Position numbers and translations under genes: made by a program
The notes under the pieces: generated by a model
Databases searched by the model: none
Seen by the model: only the letters and a program-made list of their open reading frames with translations
Told to the model about the DNA's origin: nothing
NCBI GenBank assembly: GCA_900660155.1
Contig: CABFPE010000220.1
Location: 608,803-672,802 of the forward strand
Length of the DNA stretch: 64,000 nt
Direction of reading: 5' to 3'
Source of the DNA: Hofstenia miamia
Taxonomy: Eukaryota; Xenacoelomorpha; Acoela; Hofsteniidae
In this document: piece by piece, positions 23,713 through 35,079 of the stretch
Numbering within the stretch: position 1 is the first letter of the stretch
Layout: each line of letters opens with the position of its first letter

Positions 23713-24299
23713 CTAAATATAAATATATAAATTTAGTGTGCCAACCGTTTATAGGCTTTTATTCAATCTACTAACTACATAATAAACTGATTTCAAATGT
23801 ATCATAATCAAAGGTCGTTTAACAACATAGATTACCTACAATTAAATGAAATACAATGAACAGAGATGTGCGGCAGAAATGTATGGAGGATGAGTGTCAA
23901 AGCTATGGAACGCATTACATAGACAAAATTACAGGTTTGCCAGCTTGGAATAAATATTTGTCCTGGTCTTAAATTTTTGTTTCATCCATAAACACTTGAC
24001 AATGAACATTGACAGAAGCTTTCATCTGGTGGGTGGATTATTTGTGCCTATCGCATTTCATTGTTCAGAGACAGCAGGCGCTAGATCTATAGTTGACATT
24101 GACACTGTATCAATTTTAAGTGTTATTGACTTGTTCATTTGAGACCGGCCTCATAAGAAGATTTTCGTTATTAGGCACAAAATTTCACATGCATGGATTG
24201 TTTCCATAACTTATTCATGGGAGTAGTGGGAAACGAATTGTGTTGTGAAGAGTACAAGTAAAGAGACGGGAAGTGAAGTTTTATTGATGGCAAAGCATA

Positions 24300-26520
24300 C
24301 GGAGAAAAACTTCTCCCATGAGCCTTGGAGATAGATTACAGGAGTGTATAAAACATCTGGCTGCATTCCTGATTGTTCTGTTCATTAGCTGTTTGAACAT
24401 TATCAAGAAAATAAAACGGCATTTTTTAGTGTTATGGCATTATCACGAAGAAGGAGGTCAAAATCATCAGACAAAAACTGAGTGCCGCATTCTGAACAAA
24501 TATAACCCTGGTTGACCAATCAAAAAAAATTGTTTCAGACAGTGTTTAATAGGTAACACTCTAGGACACTCTAGGACATAGTATATTCAAGCTTTATTAA
24601 TCAAAGTGCGCAGAAGACACATTGACATGGAAATGTTAAAGAATTCCAAGTTACACTACTTGGAAGTCTTCAACAGAATAAGGAATATTTTTCTTGCTAA
24701 GAAACTTATAGAAGCGAGTAACTCCAAGACCTTGTTCCCAATTCGGATCATTGCTTGAATTTTTTAGTTTGCTATGACAAAGTTTAATATATATTAAAAA
24801 TTGTAATAAAATCTAATAACTGAAATTGGAAAGCTGAAATTGATTATCATATTAATGTCAAATTTCATTACATTTTTCAACTCATTCCTTAAAAACTATA
24901 TAGTATTCTTTGCAATTTGCGTGCACTAATTCAGTTGCTTTAAATGTTGACCCAATTGTTCCTATTTCTCGAACCAAGCCCAGCCCGCCATTTATCTGGT
25001 TCTGATTTGTGATGCAGTGCCTTGAGTCCTTTATCTGATGAGATAGTCATTATCCTGAGCGTTTTGACTGAGTGAAATTCAACCCCACTGGGGGCGAATA
25101 TTAGATTTTCGATAACTTTGCGTTTCCTACAACTAACAGGCTTGCTAATTGGATGGAACATATTTTCCTTCCCATTTTCTTGAAAAACTTGTGGGATTCC
25201 CATAATTTCACATGAGATCCAAAAATTTACCACGAAATTCTTTTGGGTCTTTTCTTTTATAACATAAACAAAACGACACAAAACAGCAACAATGGGTTTC
25301 GATTTGCGTCTCAGGTGGAAAAGATCAAGCCTGAAACACTGAATTGAGTATATAAACTCTGCCAGCTTTTGCAAAACGCAAAGTCGCAATCCACCAAAAG
25401 GATATGAGTTCTAAATGAACTCACTTCTACGGTTTAAACTTTTCCCCTTTGGAAAGGACAGGTGTGAATTCTTTAATATCGTTGCTATCCTTAAAGAACA
25501 TTGGATGAAGAGGCGTTGCTTTCATTTGCATTAATCTCTGGAGAATGCTGTGGTGTGTGGTATTTGATTAGATAAATGGAGAAGAATTGGTTGGAATTTT
25601 TCAGCTGCATAATACAATTTTTCAAATAATTGCCAAATACATTTTCCATGAAGTTTTCCAACTAGTGTACTGCTGGGATAAATGCTCACTGAATGAAGTG
25701 ATACGCATCATCTTCTCCACCAAATTTACTCCGGATAGATATGTTGAAACTTGTCAGAAATTTGATCCACAATATTCCCAAAGAGGTCTGAATTTATACC
25801 TGAAACCTTGCTGAAGGCAAGCCACCATTGTTCCAATAGCTCATGGGTCAAGACCCATTCAAATTTTCTGAAGAGTGACATGGAGCTTCAGGTGAAAAAG
25901 AAGCGGAAGATGAGACGTGGTGCTGTTAATTTCAAGAAAGTCAAGGTCTCCTTGACTTCGTCCATAAGGAATTTCAATGACTTGAACTTTTGTAAATGTG
26001 GTAGATTGTCAGACACGTTTTCTTCAGAAATGTATCAATGTGTATGGTAATTACATGCAAATGAGTTTATTCTTGAATAACATGACCTCCATTGGTGAGG
26101 CTTACGACTTTTCTGGTATTGTCAATGATAAGTCCTTTGCAATATATTTTCGACGGTTAAAATAGTTTTCAATGTTTTCGAACCAATTGTAGAAATTCGC
26201 CTAACTCATTATCACCTGTTATATCCAAGAAATGTTTAACGATCTTAGATAAAACGTGTTCACAGGAACCTGATTAATATAAACATAAGTAAAGTAATAA
26301 TGCCTGCCATCAAGGGTAACCACAATCTTCGGCTCATTATCAAAACAGGCGAAAAAACCATAATTATCATTGTCTGGATTGATATTGGATATAACTTTAT
26401 CTTGAAGCCACGGAGAATCATGGGCAACACGATCAGCAAATGATTCAAGTTGCAGTGGAAAGCTCACCAATTCTCAATTGTTATTTAATCCACAAGCAAT
26501 CACGCCACCATGATTCTGTA
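24300..26520 (-). pseudogene. Decayed coding tract, family not recognised
   Basis: On the minus strand several adjacent frames read like ordinary protein although no single frame stays open. The best pieces are about 26219-26500 (peptide containing DSPWLQDKVISNINPDNDN and EPKIVVTLDGRHYYF), about 25800-25990 (FLMDEVKETLTFLKLTAPR, then FRKFEWVLTHELLEQWW) and 24940-25389 (149-residue frame with CRKRKVIENLIFAPSGVEF). Base composition is less AT-rich than the surroundings. All point in one direction, so they are probably parts of one former gene, retrocopy or element of about 2 kb. I do not recognise the family and cannot say whether it is host or viral in origin. It is broken in several places. 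Confidence 0.35.
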
Positions 26521-27159
26521 GTTTAGTGAAATGTCATGCAAGTTCTTTCACTCGTAATTTACTTTTGTGCCAAAATTGGCTGCCTTTCAAGATGAGTGCT
26601 TACACTTCTAAACATGTGTACGAATTGCATAAATATATTCGGCTTCTTAGTTCCACATGATGTGTATTTTAACCCTAAACAATCTAGTCATTTTGTACAG
26701 TTTGTGATGTTCTAAATTTTTTTAAAATCATAACTCACTAAATGATCTAAAATCTGAAAACACCACTGAATATGGAACCTGAACCATAGGAATGGGAAGT
26801 ACTTGAAAGTGTTGCAAAAATCAGTTTTCATGAGAAAAAAATTCTTATTTTTAAGTACTTTCAACACAACAATTTCTATCATAACTTTCACCATAACAGT
26901 GAGGTAAACTTAACTATTGACGTGTTAATATGCGAGTATTTCCTAATTTTTTTAATAGGCTTGGAGAAAATAGTTTGAAAATGTGAGAAAAACTGATTGT
27001 ATCTTTCGGTGCAATGAGCTGTTTGGGTTTATATATGATTGTAAAACTTTTAAATAAAATGTTGAAAAAATTAACATATAATGAATGTGCATTGTGTTCG
27101 AAATATTGATAAAAATGGATAATTGCTTGATAGCAGAAATAAAATTATTTTCTCTGATA

Positions 27160-27320
27160 CGGGCAGAATGGGAATTGGGCCGATTTTTTATACCAAAGCC
27201 CAGCCCAATAGAGCTTGGGCACAAAGCCTGCCGGGCAATTTCAAAATACCAATTATTCGGCCCAAGCACGGCCCTGCTCAAACTATTTTTCTTTACGCTA
27301 CTGATAGTTTCTTTTCCTCG
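27160..27320. repeat. GC-rich repeat piece (GCCCAGCCC-type)
   Basis: Clusters of GCCCAGCCC, CTTGGGC, GCCGGGC and CGGCCCAAGC stand out from AT-rich DNA. A related stretch lies at 29985-30168. Probably two decayed copies of one dispersed repeat. Confidence 0.45.
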
Positions 27321-27707
27321 TTCATATACACTACACAATAAATTTGATTGGATAATTCAAGTTGCATTGTTAATCTTTGTAAAATAAACGTGTCATACAG
27401 GTCCGAAGAACTGGGGAGTAAGGAGTTCAACCCTTTCAGGAGCAGATGTGTGCCCCTCTTGTGAATGATTGTATTTGGCTACTAGACAGTATTGAATGTG
27501 CATCTTCACAAATGTTACTTTAAATTTGTTCATAGATTCATAGATTAACATTAAATTGCTTACAAATTTACATGTATATAACTTTTTGTTGGGTTCTTCT
27601 TAAAATTGTTAAACGCTTTCATCTTACAAAATAATAAAATCTCAAAAATCAGAGTGCACAATGTAAATGAGACGTGTCGCGTCCTTTTATAAATTAAAGT
27701 GTTTATA

Positions 27708-29039
27708 TACAGTACTGGCCAAACGTTTGGGAACAGTAGCCTGTCTAAAGCGGTTTTATGCTATTTCCTGGAAACTTCGTAAAATTCCCGGAATTCCCAA
27801 TTTTTTTTTAGAATTTACAACAGATTGATTTAGCCAATCAAATTAACACAACTTTAGATTTACACACAATATATTTTCACTGAAAAAGCACTATCATTAT
27901 AGTTTGAAATATGGTCCGTGGTAGTGAAATTTCACCAACAAAGCGTGCTCACATTTATATCTTGTACGAGGAGGGGTACAATTATCGTGCTATAGCTGTT
28001 AGAATGGGCGTGCCAGTATCTTTGGTATCCAGAAGTGCAACTGCAAAATTTTTCCTCTCGCAAACAGTCTGGAAGACCAAAAGTAACAACCTCTCAGACT
28101 GGCCGTCTCATTCACCGTTACGTCTTCAATCAACCATTCTCTTCATCTTCTGAAGTCAAAGCAAATTTAGGTGCGTTAGTGCAGAATGTATCAACACGCA
28201 CCATTAGGCGTCGGATGAATACTAATTTATACCATCCATCGTGCAAACCCGCAGCCAAACCCCGATTGTCTTCAAGGAACATTCGAGACCGGTTGCGCTT
28301 CTGCAGGCAATATCAACACTACACCCCTGAGATGTGGCATCAAGTAATGTATTGTGACAAATCCAAGATTTGCCAGTTTACATCATACCGGCCACACGTT
28401 CGACGACCAAGTAACCAAAGATTCAACACAAGTTCACGCCACAAACTGTTTGCTCAGCATCTTCTGTGATGATTTGGAGTGCTATAACTGCGAATGGGCG
28501 TGCTGGTCTGCATTTTGTTCCTCACAATGAGACAGTCGCAGTCAAGGCCTACCTCAAAATATTTCAGGAGAAAGTTCCCATGTTTATGCAGCTTTGCGGA
28601 ACATATGGACTACAACAAGATGCTGCTCCTTGCCACAGCACCAAAGTTATGAAACAGTGGATTGCATCACAAGACTTTCAGCTGCTTGAGAACTGGCCGG
28701 AAGCTCCCCAGACCTCAACATCATGGAAAATTGTGGCATCACATCAAAAACTGTCTGAGGAAGCGCCAATACACATCACTCGATGATCTGCAGGAGCAAA
28801 TTAAAGTGCACAGGGTTTACTGATGATTATTGTAGAAAGCTGGTCAAGTCAATGTCAAATTGCATTGCTGAGTGTTTGGCCAATAATGGCGGACATACAA
28901 AATATTAGTGAGGCTTTCTGAATTAACTATTTACTTTCTACACGGTGTTATTATATTGTTTCTACATTGCGTTTTTTAGTGTAAAATACTAAAATTTCTA
29001 AATTTGGAAAATGTTCGCAAACTTTTGGCCAGTACTGTA
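27708..29039 (+). mobile_element. Tc1-type DNA transposon with complete ends, transposase broken
   Basis: The ends are inverted repeats of about 27 bp sharing CAGTACTGGCCAAA and AGTTTG/CGTTTG variants (left from 27710, right ending 29037), with three mismatches. TA dinucleotides lie at 27708-27709 and 29038-29039. Length 1.33 kb. It lies within the long intron of the leftward PAN-like gene, in the opposite orientation. Confidence 0.85.
27911..28880 (+). pseudogene. Tc1 (DD34E) transposase, frameshifted
   Basis: The N-terminal helix-turn-helix starts at 27911 (MVRGSEISPTKRAHIYILYEEG). A second frame from about 28035 continues with SGRPKVTTSQTGR, VSTRTIRRRM and the first catalytic block MYCDKSK. 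A third frame from 28466 carries MMIWSAITANGRAG and LQQDAAPCHSTK with the second aspartate. The final SSPDLNIMEN block with the catalytic glutamate is shifted again near 28710. At least three frameshifts therefore separate otherwise well-preserved blocks, so the copy cannot make its own transposase. Family blocks and order are those of Tc1. Confidence 0.85.
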
Positions 29040-30640
29040 TATAAATATTTTGCTTAAACTTTTGTGGATAACATAAAAATGTTGCCATTGATAATATTGT
29101 AATTTTATGTGAGATAATGGCGATATTGGCATAACTGACATCGGTTGATCAATTCGATTAATCTCCAAACATTTTATTATTACGTAGGCATGGGAAAGCT
29201 TAACTGACAATTTTGCATTGGAGTCTATTATTGCAATTATCCGTTTGCATGTAAACAAAACTAAGAAAAGAGAACCACAAGAACATTTATGTTCTGCTAG
29301 TCATGTATCCAAACATTTCTTAAAAATTAATTCTATATGAAAATGAAGTTTGTGTCTATTTTAATTGGTATACGTATTTGTACACGTTCTACAAAAATAC
29401 TGGGGTTTCACTAAAAAATTTTTACAAGTTTTTACACGAATTTCATTTAAAATGCTGATAATTTCATTTACTACAAAAATTTGTTTCATGGAAAATAATA
29501 CATTCCTGCATATCCCTTATAATAAGAGGTAGTAAATATAGATAATATGTTTGTATATTCGCATATTAATCTTTAAATGGGTATGCTTGCAACAGAGCAC
29601 TAAGCATACTCAGGTGGCCTGAATACCAGAATGTGAAAAAATATTTGGTATTTAGAGAAATTATATATTAATACTATTTTTTGAAAGAACCACATTTTAG
29701 TATTACCAGGATTGCAATAGTCCTTTTTATCATTTAGAGAACATATCACTTCTTGTATGTTCAATTACTAAAGTTCTCTGCCAACTTACATCAACTTACA
29801 TCAGCACAAAATAAGCGGGAGTTTTCAGAAATGCTCTTTTCTTGTAGCAGACAAAATTTAGATGTTAGAAGTATTGCAACAGCAAACAATGCAGGGCTGA
29901 TTAAATTTATAGAAAAACTTTGGAAATAAAAAAAATTAAGTTTTCAAGTGAACTTTTTCTTGTATTTCAAATACCAGTTAAAGCATTAGGCCCAAATCCA
30001 GCCCGGCCCAAATTGTTATGTCGAAAAGACGACCCAAGCTCAGCCTGGCCCAGTCTAACCCAACTTTAGACCCAACCCGATTCCAATTCTGGGTATGGGT
30101 ATCAAATTAATTTTCATAGGGCGGATACAGCATTAAAATTGTTCTACCCGCACATCACTAGCTTCTGTCAGATGGCTTTAGTGAAGCAAAAGTCTGTATT
30201 GCAGTTCAACATACTGGTTTAAAAACATTCTACGCTCCATTTACATGATTTCATCTAACATTTAAAATTACTACAATATAGGACTCTAATACTAACCCAA
30301 GACAAAGCCTTATCTTAACCCTAATCCTAATCACAACTAATCAGTTAGAAATGCATAATGAATTCTTTACAATTTGATGACGTAACCTGTAGCTTGTCAC
30401 GTGACGTCATCTCAGCTTTTAGAAATCACTGAGTTGATCTGTAATAATAACGCTTGCAAAAATACGGATACAAAAGCTAAAATGGTTGGTTTATAGATAT
30501 AGTGGCAAAAGAATGTCTTTAGCGAGAATTGAGAATATGTAAAAAACTTACAGGCTATAAGAGTCGTAATCGTTTCAAATGCTGAATTTTTGACGAAATA
30601 AAACAAACAAGCGTCTATCACAACTCACAACTGCCTTGAA
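29040..30640. other. Intronic or intergenic stretch with repeat debris
   Basis: It contains a GC-rich repeat piece (29985-30168) that ends in CTACCCGCACATCACTAG, like an hAT-type terminus (TAGTGATGTGCGGGTAG when reversed). No gene was recognised. Confidence 0.4.
30378..30409. promoter_or_regulatory. Cluster of CRE- and E-box-like sites
   Basis: TGACGTAA (30378-30385), the palindrome GTCACGTGAC (30396-30405) containing E-box CACGTG, and the full CRE palindrome TGACGTCA (30402-30409) lie within 32 bp. Such sites bind bZIP and bHLH factors in animals. No promoter or transcript start was recognised beside them. Confidence 0.3.
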
Positions 30641-30649
30641 ATAATCAAA

Positions 30650-30729
30650 AAAAATATAAAACGTTTAGAAGCGTCTTATAAGTTATAACATGTCTTAAAA
30701 TGGTTTAGAAGTCATTTAGAAATGACATA
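30650..30729. repeat. AAGACGTTTAGAA-type repeat, left part
   Basis: Irregular units such as ACGTTTAGAA, GCGTCTTATAAG, TGTCTTAAAATGGTTTAG. The pattern resumes at 32050 after the DD41D insertion and recurs at 49830-50030 with matching order. Confidence 0.6.
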
Positions 30730-32049
30730 CAGGGTGATTCATAAGTCACTTAGCTATTTTATTTTTAGCTATCAACGAAATAACAAATAAAAACAAAAAA
30801 TAACAAGATTATAATCAAACAACTTATAATGAAATTTAATAATTACAATAACTGTTCAAAATTTCCACCTTCATTTTCAATACACAGCCGCATTCTTCGA
30901 GGTAAGGAATTGACTGCTTTTTCCAGCATATCTGACTGATTAATTGTTGCAAATTGTTGGGAGATTTTCATTTTTAATTCCTCTATATCGGCAATAGGTG
31001 TGGTATAGACTTGGTCACGCACATATCCCCATAGAAAATAGTCCAATGGGGTCATATCTGGTGAACGTGGAGCCCAGTTTATCGGCCCATCACGACCCCA
31101 CCATCGGTTTGCAAATTTTGTATTGAGAAATTGACGAACATTAAGTCCCCAGTGTGGAGGTGCTCCATCTTGTTGAAAAATACATCTTGAATATATTCTT
31201 CGCTGCTTCAATTGTGGTATTACATATGTCTTCAACATTGACAAATAATTTTCTTTGTTGATATTTTCGTCAAAAAAGTATGGGCCTATAAGATGTTTGC
31301 TATTTAAAGCTGCCCAAACTGTAACTTTTGGTGATTGAAATGGTCGAGCAATAGTTGCATGTGGGTTTTCATATCCCCAAACACGACAGTTGTGTTTATT
31401 AACAATGCCTTTCACAAAAAAGGTTGCCTCATCACTGAACACCACATTCGACAAGTAATCAGGATTCATTGAAATGCGTTCCAAGGTTTCTTCACACATT
31501 GCAAATCGAGCTGCTTGGTCAGGTTCACTGATACTCTGAACTGTTTGTATGCGATAATTTTTAAGTCCAGTACTTTTTAATGTCCTCTGAACAGTGCTGT
31601 ATGATGTTGCCAAGACTTGGGCTGCTTGCCGGATAGATGCTGAGGGTTGTTCTTCAAAGAAAGACCGAATTTCTTCCTTCTTGGCTTCATGACGTTTTGG
31701 TGCACCAACTCGTAATGCATCATGTACACTTCCAGTTTCTTTGAATTTCTTATACAAACTACGCATAGTATTGTGAGAAGGAGGTTTATTATTCATATCA
31801 ATCTTCCATTTTCGTTCAACAAGTATGGGTGATTCTTCAAACTTAGCCATATGAATGACAATAAAAATACGTTCATCAATTGTAAAAGTCATTTTAAACT
31901 AAATAGAACAAAAAATGAATAATATTTCATATACACATAAAATAATAATAAATACTGATAACAAAAATGACAGTTCAAAGTCAAAAAGTCATGTGTGAAC
32001 AGCACTATAAGAAATGGAAATAGCTAAGTGACTTATGAATCACCCTGTA
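30728..32049 (-). mobile_element. DD41D (rosa-like) Tc1/mariner-superfamily transposon, apparently complete
   Basis: The two ends are perfect 30-bp inverted repeats beginning CAGGGTGATTCATAAGTCAC (left from 30730, right ending 32047), bounded by TA at 30728-30729 and 32048-32049. Length 1.32 kb. One uninterrupted transposase frame lies on the minus strand. Perfect ends and an open frame point to a young copy. It interrupts an AAGACGTTTAGAA-type repeat. Confidence 0.92.
30843..31892 (-). CDS. DD41D transposase, 349 aa, intact frame
   Basis: This nuclear cut-and-paste transposase has an N-terminal helix-turn-helix region (about residues 5-60 and 70-115, with SIRQAAQVLATSYSTVQRTL). The catalytic domain carries FSDEATFF (Asp154), FQQDGAPPHW (Asp242) and SPDMTPLDYFLWG (Asp284). 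The second and third aspartates are separated by 41 residues, which defines the DD41D (rosa/VS) group, known mainly from insects and other invertebrates. The insert WWGRDGPINWAPR before the last aspartate accounts for the longer spacing. The frame starts 155 bp inside the right terminal repeat and ends 111 bp before the left one, as expected. All catalytic residues are present and nothing looks damaged. Confidence 0.92.
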   Translation of the reverse strand: MTFTIDERIFIVIHMAKFEESPILVERKWKIDMNNKPPSHNTMRSLYKKFKETGSVHDALRVGAPKRHEAKKEEIRSFFEEQPSASIRQAAQVLATSYSTVQRTLKSTGLKNYRIQTVQSISEPDQAARFAMCEETLERISMNPDYLSNVVFSDEATFFVKGIVNKHNCRVWGYENPHATIARPFQSPKVTVWAALNSKHLIGPYFFDENINKENYLSMLKTYVIPQLKQRRIYSRCIFQQDGAPPHWGLNVRQFLNTKFANRWWGRDGPINWAPRSPDMTPLDYFLWGYVRDQVYTTPIADIEELKMKISQQFATINQSDMLEKAVNSLPRRMRLCIENEGGNFEQLL

Positions 32050-32170
32050 TATGTCCGATGTAGAAGACGTCTTTAAGACGTTTAGAAATGGCTTGAAAGA
32101 CGTTTAGAAGACTTTTAGAAGACATTTAGAGGACTTCTAGAAGCCGTTTAGAAATTGTTTGTTATGGTCT
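32050..32170. repeat. AAGACGTTTAGAA-type repeat, right part
   Basis: Roughly ten irregular tandem copies of GAAGACGTTTAGAA-like units continue the repeat cut by the transposon at 30728-32049. Confidence 0.65.
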
Positions 32171-32903
32171 CAGGACATGCTATATCCAAGGGCAAACACA
32201 GAATTTTCTAACGGATTCTTACAATTTTTGTTGTTATTTAATAATATTTTATTATAGGTATGATTTCTTAAGAAAATTAGAGTGTTCAAATTTTCTGCTA
32301 ACTTGTTTAGAGAAAAAATATGAAGTTATTTTATTTATTTAGGAAAACTTACACTACGGTCAACCGAGGTTGGTTCATAGAGCAAACAGTTCATATTATG
32401 ACACATTTGGTTTGCCTTCCAGAAAGTGTTTTTCCTTAGTAAGAACGTGGTAGAATCTAAAAACAAGTCAAAAATAGCATTTATTATAAATTTATAAACC
32501 AAATACTTCTTCAAGAGCAGAATGTAGAATTCTGTTTGTAAAAGTGAAATTTTGACTTTTGATAAGATTCAGGGGAAATTTAAATAGATTGGAATTCGAA
32601 TAAATTTTTTTGATATTAGCAGAAAAACATCTGAAAGTTATAAAAAGATTGTCAAACAACTATAGTGTTGCAAGTTGTGAAAAACAATCTTGTTTATTTA
32701 CCAACAAAATCTTTGTTGATGGCGGTTTGAAACAGATTATTTTTGATAATAATTTAGACATTAACTTATGTCAACCAAAACAATAAAAATAGGCAAAAAA
32801 CTATGTGAAGAAATTAAAATCATTAATTCACGCACTTATCCAATGAAATAAATGCAATACACGTTGTGTTTTACAATTATCAGTTTAAGGATGAAATTAT
32901 ATA

Positions 32904-32938
<35 letters not shown>

Positions 32939-33740
32939 GCATACATACATAAGGCCGTGTTTTTATAAAATGAATGTTTATGTTTATAGTGCCTTGCGAG
33001 ACAAAATTGCTGCAAACTTAAGTCCGAAATCTTCAAAGTGTATTACCTTTCAACTATTTTCTTCATGTCGGCAATTAGAAAAACAAAGGACAAATTATTT
33101 TTCAATTTTTCTCATAATCGATACTTTTAGCAAAATATAAAATTTACTATTTTTACGATATCATAATGTCATAGGCAATTTTTGACAATTGACTTCGCAC
33201 TTACGTCAGATTTAAAGAGGTGATCTAGGCCTTTTCAACATCGATGAAAAACAATGTAATATTATTAACAAAACTTGCTAACGTTAACTAGTCAGCAATA
33301 AATTTTAGCCTCAGTATTAATATGAAGACGTTATTTGTATCTATTAATAACTCCTGAGTAAATACGAAAATTGTGGAGGAATAACGTTGCAAAATACTTT
33401 TAAAATGGTGAAGATATATATTCTAAATGGTTTAACTTTGATCTAATTATATTTGTTTCCTTAGAGCATACGCAAAAGGTTGAAAAACCTGAAACATTAA
33501 GTCTTTAGACATTTCCTAATCTTCAGTGCCGTTTGCTAACTCACCATTATACTTCATTACAAAATTAATATGAATTGCAATCTATGTAAATTAGTGAAAA
33601 CGTGGTTAATTATACATTATTTTAGAGATTGATAAAATATTTTATCAATACGAATTTAATTAAAAAATGATGACATGAAAGAAAGTTGAATAACTTCAAT
33701 AAAACAAAAATTACACAAGGAAATCACAATGAAAACTTAC
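32171..33740. other. AT-rich intronic stretch
   Basis: No exon was recognised. A (TA)n tract lies at 32909-32935. Confidence 0.45.
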
Positions 33741-34032
33741 TGTAGTAAAAATATATACAGCGCGCATTCTGCTCTTCCCATTTCGCCGCATTACAAATTG
33801 GAGAAGCTTTGCACATTTCCATGCAGGATGCTACGCTATTAACATTGTAATTAATAAACTTCACACTGAGGTATCCTGTTAAATATTGCGAAGAGTAGTA
33901 ATATTTGCTAGAGATTGTTCTAATGATATACATTATTATTAATTTGAAAAATAATTGGAAAACATAAACCATGTTTGTGCTGGCAAAAAATGAAATAAAA
34001 AAATCAATAAACAGGTGAAGACTATAAGGCAT
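33741..34032 (-). CDS. PAN/Apple-like protein, first coding exon of the leftward paralogue
   Basis: This exon encodes 97 residues plus one base. Residues 1-40 are hydrophobic (signal peptide or anchor). Residues 50-97 form the PAN/Apple-like module, with cysteines at 70, 74, 80 and 92 in the same C-x3-C-x5-C-x11-C spacing as the exon at 2923-3208, and the shared core KFINYN....SCMEMCKASPICNA. The donor GTAAGTTTTC is identical to its paralogue's and also phase 1. The two copies differ at many positions, so the duplication is not recent, yet cysteines, spacing and splice site are kept, which argues that both are real genes. It probably continues at 23574-23712. Ligand and role are unknown. Confidence 0.7.
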
Positions 34033-34480
34033 GTGTGATTAATTCTCAAAGTTTATTGTTGCTAACAGAAACCAGACAAGTGATATAAGGTCAAAATATG
34101 CACTTGAAATCACAAACATCAATTTTGAGATCGATTCTAGCCAAGATTCAAATTATAAAAATAATTAACTGTAAGATTTTGTAATATTTTAAGGTTCTCA
34201 CTTGCACATTTGATACATCAAAGTTCCCCTTATGCATTAATAATCCTGATTTTTCAAAATAATTAACTTTGTTTCTTTGTAAATGTATAGCCAGACTTGT
34301 CAATTGAACAGATTTTTCTATCAAATCCAATCCAATACAAAATATATAGAATTATTCGATTGGAATCCAATCGAATTCCAATCTAATTTTGAGTTTGCTA
34401 ATACAAATTTTCTTTGCAACATACATTAGAAGTTCTTGATTTCACATGATGTTTATTTAAGTATAATACACAGATTATAT
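34033..34480. other. Upstream region of the leftward PAN-like gene
   Basis: This short AT-rich stretch lies between the gene's first coding exon and the LTR element. It should contain the promoter, but no core motif stands out. Confidence 0.35.
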
Positions 34481-35071
34481 TGTTGAATCGGCTGTACTAA
34501 AGCCATTTTTGTATCATGCCTGCTGATGCCAGATTTAAACATTATTTTTAGTTCTGCTGTTGGCAGGTTATTGTACACTGTATAAATGGGGCAGGTTTGT
34601 GCGCAATTGCTTAATGAAATGTTAGTTACTGTTAAGCTCGGTCGTAATACTACTTGTACTCATTATTAAGATGGTCATGAGCAGTAAACTTGCCATGGAG
34701 TTGAGGGAAATATTACCCGTAGGAGGTCTCTGGAGTCTAGACCCTATGCAAGCCCGTTCCTCTCTGGGGTTTAGCTGATCCAGTGATGTTCATTTTATGC
34801 ATTTGATGACTGCTAGCTTGTACCACTTTGGCAGTAATTGCCACATATATTCTCATGCCTCCACTTTAGATGTTATGTATTATCGATCTTTAGTAACTAT
34901 TACATTGTTTTGCTGAAAGTGCTAATGCTGTTAATGTACAATAACTACGTACTGAATTATGGTGCATGGAATTTCTTTGCCTACTTGATAGTAGATACTA
35001 AGCCTTCAGCCTGCTATAACTCTATTGTTTATTCTATTTACTCTACTTATACTAATTCCGATGATGCTAGA
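34481..35071 (+). repeat. Left LTR of the gypsy-type fossil
   Basis: It starts TGTTGAATCGGCTGTAC and ends GATGCTAGA. It aligns over nearly its full length with 38846-39466. Confidence 0.8.
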
Positions 35072-35079
35072 TGGTGACC

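Larger units (their letters stand above)
23713..33740 (-). other. Long transposon-laden intron region of the leftward PAN-like gene
   Basis: The interval separates the two recognised exons of the leftward gene. It has collected a Tc1 (27708-29039), a DD41D element (30728-32049), GC-rich repeat pieces at 27160-27320 and 29985-30168, and the decayed coding tract at 24.3-26.5 kb. The assignment as one intron region is inference from exon homology and strand. Confidence 0.4.

Noticed and set aside
23860-23900. AGAGATGTGCGGCAG as a possible hAT terminus like the one at 30150
   Set aside because: Only a short word matches and no partner end or target duplication was found.
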